Assembly (NCBI GenBank): GCA_964386525.1
Contig: CAYLSO010000132.1
Location: 1 to 6,032, forward strand
From: CAYLSO01 sp964386525
GTDB lineage: Bacteria > Eisenbacteria > RBG-16-71-46 > DASYSL01
Direction of reading: 5' to 3'
DNA length: 6,032 bases
Shown piece by piece: positions 1-6,032 of the stretch (the first letter of the stretch is position 1; the number at the start of each line of letters is the position of its first letter). The position numbers were made by a program, and so were the translations under genes. Under the pieces are notes generated by a model. That model was not told where the DNA came from, made no database searches, and was given only the letters and a program-made list of their open reading frames with translations.

Positions 1-2802
1 GACGCCGCCTTCGCCAACCCGGCCATCCTGCGCCTGCCGCTGTGGTTCATCGAGGGCATGGCCGAGTACTTCTCGGTGGGCCCGCTCGATCCCAACACCG
101 CCATGTGGATCCGCGACGCCGTCGCCGCCGACAAGCTGCCCACCGTGCGCTCGCTCGCCGACCCGCGCTTCTTCCCGTACCGCTACGGCCAGGCGTTCTG
201 GACCTACGTGGCCAGCCGCTGGGGCGAGGGTGCGGTGGTGCGCTGCCTCAAGGCCGCGGGCCGCGCCGGCGACGCCGAGTACGCGCTCACCGCCGAGCTG
301 GGCATCCCCACCGACTCGCTCACCAAGGACTGGCACCGCGCCATCCGCCGCTGGTACGCGCCGCTGTCCGCCGTCACCGAAACCCCCGACAGCCTCGCCC
401 GCCCGGTGGTGATCGCCGGCCGCGGGGCCGGCGAGCTGAACGTGGCGCCGGCCGTGAGCCCGGACGGCCGCCACGTCGTCTTCTTCTCGGAAAAGGACCT
501 CTTCTCCATCGAGATGTACCTGGCCGAACTGGGCTCGGGAAAGATCGTGCGCAAGCTGACGCACACCGCGGTGGACCCGCACCTGCAGAGCCTGCAATTC
601 ATCCAGTCCGTCGGCGCCTGGAGCCAGGATGGACGGCGCTTCGCCTTCGCCGGCATCGCCGGGGGGCGGCCGGTGCTCACCGTGCTCGACGTGGACCGCG
701 GGCGCCGCGAGCGCGAGGTGCCGCTGCCCGGGCTCGGCGAGGTGCTGAACCCCACCTGGTCCCCCGACGGCCGGCGCATCGCGTTCGCCGCGCTGGCCGG
801 CGGGAAGGCCGATCTGTTCTGGGTGGATCTCGACACGCACGAGCTGCGCCGGCTGACCAACGACCTCTACGGCGACCTGCACCCGGTCTGGTCGCCGGAC
901 GCCGCGACCATCGCCTTCGCCACCGACCGCTTCTCCACCGACCTCGACTCGCTGCGCTACGGCAACTACGAGCTGGCGCTGCTCGACGTGGCCAGCGGCG
1001 ACATCCGGCGACTCGGCGGCTTCGCGGACGTCAAGAACATCAACCCCCAGTGGACGCGCGACGGGCGCGGCCTCTATTTCGTCTCCGACGCGCGCGGCAT
1101 CTCGAACGTCTACCGGATGGCGCTGCCGGGCGGCGAGATCACCCAGGTCACCAACCTGCGCACCGGGGTGAGCGGCATCACCGCGCTGAGCCCGGCCATC
1201 TCCATGGCGGGCGGCGCCGACCGGCTCGTCTTCACGGCCTACGAGCGCAGCGCCTACAGCCTGTACGCCATCGACTCGCTCTCCGCGCTGGCGGGCCGCC
1301 CCGTCCTGCCGCTGGCGGCCGGCACCGACCCGGGGGCCCTGCCGGTGGACACGCTGCAGACCCCCTCCGATTTCGTGCCGCAGGCGTTCCGGCCCGGTAG
1401 CCCGGGCTTCGCCACCACCTCGCTGCCGCCCGACTCCCTGGACGCGCTGCGCCTGCCGCCGCTGCGCGCGGGGAGTGCGCCGCCGGCATGGGACGGACGC
1501 TCGCCGGCCTTCCCACCCGAGGAGCTGCCGGCTCCGCCGCCGGCCGCTGCCCAGCGCGTCCCGGCGGACTCGACGCTCGCCCTGCGCACGCCGATCGAGC
1601 TCTCGGACCCGGCGTCCTTCGCCACGCGCCCCTACAAGGCGCGCCTGTCGCTCGACTACGTCGCCCAGCCGAACATCTCCTTCGGCGCCACGAGCTCCGG
1701 CCTGGTGGCCGGCGGCGGCGCCGCTGCGTACTGGAGCGACATGCTCGGCGACCACAACCTGGCCACCCTGCTGCAGATCAACACCGGCGGCGGCGGCATC
1801 ATCCGGAACACCGCCCTTGGGCTCTTCTACGAGAACCGCCGGTCGCGCTGGAACTGGGGGCTGGCCGGCGCCCAGATCCCCCTCATCACGCGCCAGTTCA
1901 TCGTCGACCAGGGGATGTACGACGAGCAGCTGGCGACGCGCGAGCGCGATTACCGGATCTGGGAGATCCACCGCGACGTCGAGGTCACCCTGGCGTACCC
2001 GTTGAGCCGCGTGCATCGCATCGAGACGCGGGGCGGCTTCAGCAACATCGACTTCGCCGGCGAGGTGCAGACGACGATCTTCTCGGACGCGACCGGCGCC
2101 AAGCTGTTCGAGGCGACCGCCGCCCTGCCCGAGAACTTCGTGCCTTCCCTCAATTTCGGCACGGCCGGCGCGGCCTTGGTTTACGACTCCTCGGTCTTCG
2201 GCGGCACCAGCCCGGTGCTCGGACAACGCTACCGATTCGAGGCCTCGGCGGCCATCGGCAGCATCGATTACGCGACGGCCATGGTGGACTACCGGCGCTA
2301 CGTGCCGCTGAAGCGCTCGCTCATCCTGGCCGGCCGTTTCCTGCACTTCGGCCGCTACGGCGGCGGCAGCGACGATCCGCGCCTGCAACAGCTCTATCTC
2401 GGCTACGCCTCGCTCATCCGCGGCTACAACGACGGCTCCTTCGAGCCCTGGGAGTTCTCCTCCGCGGACGGCTCCAGCTCGATCTACGACCGGCTCTTCG
2501 GCAGCCGCCTGGCGCTGGCCAACTTCGAGGTGCGCGTGCCGCTCTTGGGCGCGCTCGGAGCCCTGCCCTCGCGCGGCTTGCCGCCGCTCGAATTCGCCGC
2601 CTTCTTCGACGCCGGTGTGGCCTGGACGGGCAGCGAGAGGGCCTGGTTCAACGGCGGCGCCCGCGAGCCGCTCACCAGCTTCGGGGCGGCCCTGCGCCTC
2701 AACCTGCTCGGCTTCGCCATCGCCGAGGTGGACCTCGTCCACCCCAACGACCGGCCCAGCAAGGGCTGGTACTGGCAATTCAGCCTGACGCCCGGCTTCT
2801 GA
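1..2802 (+). CDS. Partial outer-membrane fusion protein: peptidase-MA-like protease tail, TolB/PD40 propeller, Omp85-type barrel (5' end missing)
   Basis: The reading frame is open from base 1, so the gene starts upstream; the ATG at 58 lies inside a conserved motif and is not the start. 933 residues are visible (numbered from base 1). Residues 13-24 read PLWFIEGMAEYF, the typical 'W..EG.AEY' element of peptidase-MA-like gluzincins, where a Glu (probably E18) would be the third zinc ligand; the expected HExxH lies outside the window. A helical segment follows to about residue 121. Six PD40/TolB-like blades follow, with SPDG-type motifs near bases 457, 619, 757, 889, 1051 and a degenerate one near 1189. 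Bases 1279-1641 encode a Pro/Ala-rich linker. From 1642 (RLSLDY) to the end is a beta-barrel with the Omp85 motif IRGY at 2416-2427 and a C-terminal Phe (end YWQFSLTPGF), the usual BAM recognition signature. Inferred role: an outer-membrane protein with periplasmic protease and propeller modules; the substrate is unknown. Family assignment is fairly sure, function is not. Confidence 0.88.
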   Translation, partial: DAAFANPAILRLPLWFIEGMAEYFSVGPLDPNTAMWIRDAVAADKLPTVRSLADPRFFPYRYGQAFWTYVASRWGEGAVVRCLKAAGRAGDAEYALTAELGIPTDSLTKDWHRAIRRWYAPLSAVTETPDSLARPVVIAGRGAGELNVAPAVSPDGRHVVFFSEKDLFSIEMYLAELGSGKIVRKLTHTAVDPHLQSLQFIQSVGAWSQDGRRFAFAGIAGGRPVLTVLDVDRGRREREVPLPGLGEVLNPTWSPDGRRIAFAALAGGKADLFWVDLDTHELRRLTNDLYGDLHPVWSPDAATIAFATDRFSTDLDSLRYGNYELALLDVASGDIRRLGGFADVKNINPQWTRDGRGLYFVSDARGISNVYRMALPGGEITQVTNLRTGVSGITALSPAISMAGGADRLVFTAYERSAYSLYAIDSLSALAGRPVLPLAAGTDPGALPVDTLQTPSDFVPQAFRPGSPGFATTSLPPDSLDALRLPPLRAGSAPPAWDGRSPAFPPEELPAPPPAAAQRVPADSTLALRTPIELSDPASFATRPYKARLSLDYVAQPNISFGATSSGLVAGGGAAAYWSDMLGDHNLATLLQINTGGGGIIRNTALGLFYENRRSRWNWGLAGAQIPLITRQFIVDQGMYDEQLATRERDYRIWEIHRDVEVTLAYPLSRVHRIETRGGFSNIDFAGEVQTTIFSDATGAKLFEATAALPENFVPSLNFGTAGAALVYDSSVFGGTSPVLGQRYRFEASAAIGSIDYATAMVDYRRYVPLKRSLILAGRFLHFGRYGGGSDDPRLQQLYLGYASLIRGYNDGSFEPWEFSSADGSSSIYDRLFGSRLALANFEVRVPLLGALGALPSRGLPPLEFAAFFDAGVAWTGSERAWFNGGAREPLTSFGAALRLNLLGFAIAEVDLVHPNDRPSKGWYWQFSLTPGF

Positions 2803-2806
2803 GGCC

Positions 2807-2836
2807 CGCGGCGGCCCTCGGCGTCGGGCCGCTGCG
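2807..2836 (+). terminator. GC-rich hairpin just after the barrel gene, possible terminator
   Basis: Four bases after the stop codon, GCGGCCC (2811-2817) pairs perfectly with GGGCCGC (2826-2832) around an 8-nt loop. The stem can be extended outward by a G-U and three Watson-Crick pairs to 2807/2836. No T-tract follows, so it is not a canonical intrinsic terminator. It could still end transcription, protect the mRNA 3' end, or be chance in such GC-rich DNA. Confidence 0.3.
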
Positions 2837-2844
2837 CCGCGCGG

Positions 2845-2873
2845 TTCCCCCCGGCGCCCGGCGGGTGTAGCTT
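2845..2873 (+). promoter_or_regulatory. Candidate promoter for a leaderless corA transcript
   Basis: TAGCTT (2868-2873) fits the TAnnnT pattern of a sigma-70-type -10 box and ends 7 nt before the corA ATG, so transcription would start at or next to the start codon. A weak -35 candidate TTCCCC (2845-2850) lies 17 nt upstream and matches TTGACA at only 3 of 6 positions. No purine-rich Shine-Dalgarno sequence precedes the ATG. This is a pattern match only; it is supported by the similar layout before typA. Confidence 0.33.
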
Positions 2874-2880
2874 TCCGGGC

Positions 2881-3846
2881 ATGATCACGATCTTCGTGGC
2901 CCGCGACGGCGCGGTGGCGGAAGCCCAGCCCGCCGAGCTCGAGTCGATCCTGCGCGATCGCCGCGCGCACGTCTGGATCGACCTCGAGAACACCGGAGCG
3001 GAGGGGTTCGAGGCCCTGCGGCCGGCCCTCGAATTCCACCCGCTGGCCGTGCAAGATTGCGTCTCCGACATCAACTATCCCAAGGTGGACGACTACGGCG
3101 ACTACCTCTACATCGCCGTCCACTCGGCGCGCTGGGACGAGGACCAGCCGCAGCCCGCCATCCGCGAGCTGGACATCCTGATCGGCCGCCGCTTCCTGCT
3201 CACCTACCACGAGGAGCCGACGCGCAGCATCCAGCGCGCCCGCGAGGTCCTGGCCCGCCGTGGCGCCCTGCTGGAGCGCGGCCCCGACCAGATCCTGCAC
3301 TTCATCCTCGACGTCATGGTGGACAACTACCTGCCCATCCTCGACCGCATGGAGGCCGAGATCGACGGCCTCGAGGAGCGCGTCTTCGAGCGGCCGACGC
3401 AACGCCTGGTGGTCGACGTGCTGCGCCTCAAGCACGGCATCGCCAGCCTGCGCCGCATCGTCGGGCCGCAGCGCGACACCATCTTGACCCTGACGCGCGA
3501 GGAGTTCAGCGGCATCCGCCGCGACCTGCGCCCCTATCTGCGCGACGTCTTCGACCGCATGGCGCGCGTCGGCGACGTGCTCGAGAATTTCCGCGACGAG
3601 CTCTCCACGCTGCTCGAGATCTACTCCACGCAGGTCTCGAACCGGCTCAACGAAGTGATGAAGGTGCTCACGGTGATCACCGTGATCATCATGCCGGCCA
3701 CCCTGGTGGCCAGCATCTACGGGATGAACGTGGCGTACCCCGAGCAGGGGTGGCCCGCGCCGTGGGGCTACGTTTGGGCGCTCGGCGTGATGGTGGCAGT
3801 GGGCCTCGGGATGTACTGGTTCATCCGCTCGCGCCGCTGGCTGTGA
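2881..3846 (+). CDS. corA: CorA-family magnesium/divalent cation transport protein
   Basis: The 321-residue product has the length and architecture of CorA, a homopentameric inner-membrane channel for Mg2+ (in some members Co2+, Ni2+ or Zn2+). The N-terminal part is the soluble cytoplasmic domain: it contains WIDLE (residues 32-36), the FHPLAVQDC segment near 52-60 and the conserved PKVDDYGDYLYIAVH stretch. A long charged helical stalk runs from about 150 to 255. Two membrane helices close the protein, about 262-279 and 297-315, with the diagnostic YGMN selectivity-filter motif at 280-283 at the end of the first. The short loop after it holds a YPE, comparable to the acidic MPE loop of many CorA proteins. 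The C-terminus is basic (RSRRWL), as expected for a cytoplasmic tail. The ATG at 2881 gives a full-length N-terminus. The gene is 78 bp downstream of the barrel gene and probably has its own promoter. Its last 26 bp overlap the convergent rhomboid gene. ZntB-like zinc transport cannot be excluded from sequence alone. Confidence 0.95.
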   Translation: MITIFVARDGAVAEAQPAELESILRDRRAHVWIDLENTGAEGFEALRPALEFHPLAVQDCVSDINYPKVDDYGDYLYIAVHSARWDEDQPQPAIRELDILIGRRFLLTYHEEPTRSIQRAREVLARRGALLERGPDQILHFILDVMVDNYLPILDRMEAEIDGLEERVFERPTQRLVVDVLRLKHGIASLRRIVGPQRDTILTLTREEFSGIRRDLRPYLRDVFDRMARVGDVLENFRDELSTLLEIYSTQVSNRLNEVMKVLTVITVIIMPATLVASIYGMNVAYPEQGWPAPWGYVWALGVMVAVGLGMYWFIRSRRWL

Positions 3847-4732
3847 GGCCCGACCAAGCACCGATCGCGATCGCCAGCAGGAGCGCCAGGGCCGCGGCCA
3901 CGCCCGCGGCCCACGTCCAGCGGGGCAGCGGCCGGTCCTGCAGGCGCGGGTCGAGCCCCAGCAGCAGCCCCAGGACCATTCCCGCAAGCAGTCCCCCGAG
4001 ATGCGCGGCGTTGTCCGTGCCGGTCTTCTGAAAACCGGCCACCAGGCCCTGCAGCAGCATCGGCAGCAGCGCGCCGGCCAGCGCGCGCGCCCGGCTCGGC
4101 GGCAGCCGGCGGCGCAGCCGCCAGGCGGCGGCGAGCATCGCCCCCCCGAGCGCGAAGATGGCGCCCGACGCGCCGATGCTCGAGGCAGTGACCCCCGGCA
4201 TGGCCGCGCGGTGCCACGCCTGGCTGGCCAGCGCGCTGACCGCCCCGCCGCAGGCGAAGATCACCCAGAAGTGGGACCGCGTGAAGACGCGCTCCACGGC
4301 CGGTCCCAGGATGACCATCGCGAGGCCGTTGAAGAACAGGTGCGCCGTACCGGCGTGCAGGAAGGTGTAGGCGAGCAGCCGCCAGGCGTCCTCCCAGCCG
4401 CGGGCCGTCGAGAGATTCGACCCCCAGGCTCGGTAGGCGGCCGAGTCGCCGAGGGCCCCGCGCAGCCCCATCACGGCGAAGACCAGACACCAGGCGAAGA
4501 GCAGGAGCACCGTGCCCCACGGCCGCGCCCCGCCCACCGTCTGCCAGAGGTCCGGCGGGGCCGGCTCCTCCGGCTCCTCGCCGCCGTCCGCCGGCCAGAA
4601 CTCGGGCGGCGGCGTCAGATCGGACTGCCAGCGCACGAAGCCCGGCGGCAGCGGGTCGCCCGGCGGCGGCGGACCCGGCTGGGGCTCCGGCTCCGGCGGC
4701 GGACTCGAGGCGGCTGGGGGGCGATCGCTCAT
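3821..4732 (-). CDS. Rhomboid-family intramembrane serine protease
   Basis: The 303-residue product is a rhomboid protease, an inner-membrane enzyme that cleaves transmembrane substrates within or near the bilayer. The first 65 residues are soluble and rich in Pro and Glu/Asp. The first membrane helix covers about 72-90. Residues 117-147 carry the conserved segment with H131 and N135, the HxxxN pair equivalent to GlpG H150/N154. GASG at 187-190 provides the catalytic serine S189, and H244 in NAAHLGG is the catalytic histidine, so the Ser-His dyad is complete and activity is expected. Further helices lie at about 155-172, 186-204, 218-233 and 242-260. An extra hydrophobic segment at 273-293 suggests a 6+1 topology with the added helix at the C-terminus. 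The ATG at 4732 is the only good start; the next Met is residue 88, inside the first helix. GGAGGG (4747-4752 complement) lies 14 nt upstream, too far for an ideal ribosome binding site. The 3' end overlaps corA tail-to-tail by 26 bp. Substrates are unknown. Confidence 0.95.
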   Translation of the reverse strand: MSDRPPAASSPPPEPEPQPGPPPPGDPLPPGFVRWQSDLTPPPEFWPADGGEEPEEPAPPDLWQTVGGARPWGTVLLLFAWCLVFAVMGLRGALGDSAAYRAWGSNLSTARGWEDAWRLLAYTFLHAGTAHLFFNGLAMVILGPAVERVFTRSHFWVIFACGGAVSALASQAWHRAAMPGVTASSIGASGAIFALGGAMLAAAWRLRRRLPPSRARALAGALLPMLLQGLVAGFQKTGTDNAAHLGGLLAGMVLGLLLGLDPRLQDRPLPRWTWAAGVAAALALLLAIAIGAWSGLTASGASG

Positions 4733-4854
4733 GCCCGTCTACGGTGCCCTCCGCGGGCGCGCCACGCAAGGCGTTCCTGACATCGGCCGGGGGTTGACCG
4801 GGCCGGGCCGCCCCCCGCTTCGCCCCGGCCCACCTCCCCTGCTACACTGCGCCG
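4733..4854. other. Divergent intergenic region between the rhomboid gene and typA
   Basis: These 122 bp separate two genes read away from each other and must hold both their 5' signals. On the plus side a -10-like box lies just before typA. TTGACC (4794-4799) is an excellent -35-like hexamer on the plus strand, but no matching -10 lies 16-19 nt downstream of it, and it is 43 nt from the TACACT box. On the minus side I see no convincing TAnnnT box near the rhomboid start. No small ORF or RNA gene is evident. Confidence 0.5.
4819..4848 (+). promoter_or_regulatory. Candidate promoter for a leaderless typA transcript
   Basis: TACACT (4843-4848) is a good -10 box and ends 6 nt before the typA ATG, which would place the transcription start on or beside the A of the start codon. 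A weak -35 candidate TTCGCC (4819-4824) lies 18 nt upstream. The bases before the ATG are pyrimidine-rich (CCTCCCC), with no Shine-Dalgarno sequence. The same arrangement is seen before corA. Confidence 0.4.

Positions 4855-6032
<1,178 letters not shown>

Noticed and set aside
58..60. ATG as the start of the barrel-fusion gene
   Set aside because: The frame is open back to base 1 and this Met lies within WFIEGMAEYF, a conserved protease motif; no signal peptide follows it.
42..1400. A 452-codon plus-strand open frame inside the barrel-fusion gene
   Set aside because: Arg/Pro/Ala-rich shadow; the other plus frame over the same bases shows PD40 blades and protease motifs.
1488..2870. A 460-codon plus-strand open frame overlapping the barrel domain
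   Set aside because: Arg/Ala-rich out-of-frame shadow; the barrel frame has alternating strand patterns, IRGY and the terminal Phe signature.
3057..4031. A 324-codon plus-strand frame crossing the corA end into the rhomboid gene
   Set aside because: Arg/His/Pro-rich composition without motifs; it contradicts two well-recognised genes on either strand.
4561..4720. Short CTCCGG/CCGGCGG-type repeats resembling a tandem array
   Set aside because: They encode the Pro/Glu/Gly-rich N-terminal tail of the rhomboid protein and are irregular; codon bias explains them.
3768..4769. A 333-codon minus-strand frame with an earlier start than the rhomboid gene
   Set aside because: It is a different frame from the rhomboid one and lacks its catalytic and membrane motifs.
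4794..4799. TTGACC as the -35 box of typA
   Set aside because: It lies 43 nt before the only good -10 box, and no -10-like sequence occurs at 16-19 nt from it.

Overview
The window is very GC-rich (roughly 70% by eye, with codon third positions almost always G or C) and densely coding. It comes from a diderm (Gram-negative-type) bacterium, because the first gene encodes an outer-membrane beta-barrel ending in a C-terminal phenylalanine signature. The combination of a TolB-like propeller fused to a surface-antigen barrel with this GC content suggests a lineage such as Gemmatimonadota, Candidatus Eisenbacteria or a related phylum. That placement is inference from gene style, not proof.

Layout: (1) 1-2802, plus strand, the 3' part of a large gene whose start lies upstream of the window. 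It encodes the tail of a peptidase-MA-like metalloprotease domain, a six-bladed TolB/PD40-type propeller, a proline-rich linker and an Omp85-type beta-barrel. (2) 2803-2880, a short spacer with a GC-rich hairpin and a candidate promoter. (3) 2881-3846, plus strand, a CorA-family Mg2+/divalent cation channel. (4) 3821-4732, minus strand, a rhomboid intramembrane serine protease with a complete Ser-His dyad. It is convergent with corA and overlaps its 3' end by 26 bp. (5) 4733-4854, a divergent intergenic region. (6) 4855 to the window end, plus strand, the 5' two thirds of typA/bipA, a ribosome-associated translational GTPase. It runs off the window and is easily missed because no stop codon is present.

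The four genes do not form an obvious pathway. corA, the rhomboid gene and typA are widespread housekeeping or stress genes, each probably transcribed alone. The most interesting object is the protease-propeller-Omp85 fusion, which has no room for POTRA repeats. A second theme is that both plus-strand starts visible in the window (corA and typA) lack a Shine-Dalgarno sequence and have a TAnnnT box ending 6-7 nt before the ATG, the layout expected of leaderless mRNAs. I see no mobile elements, CRISPR arrays or RNA genes.
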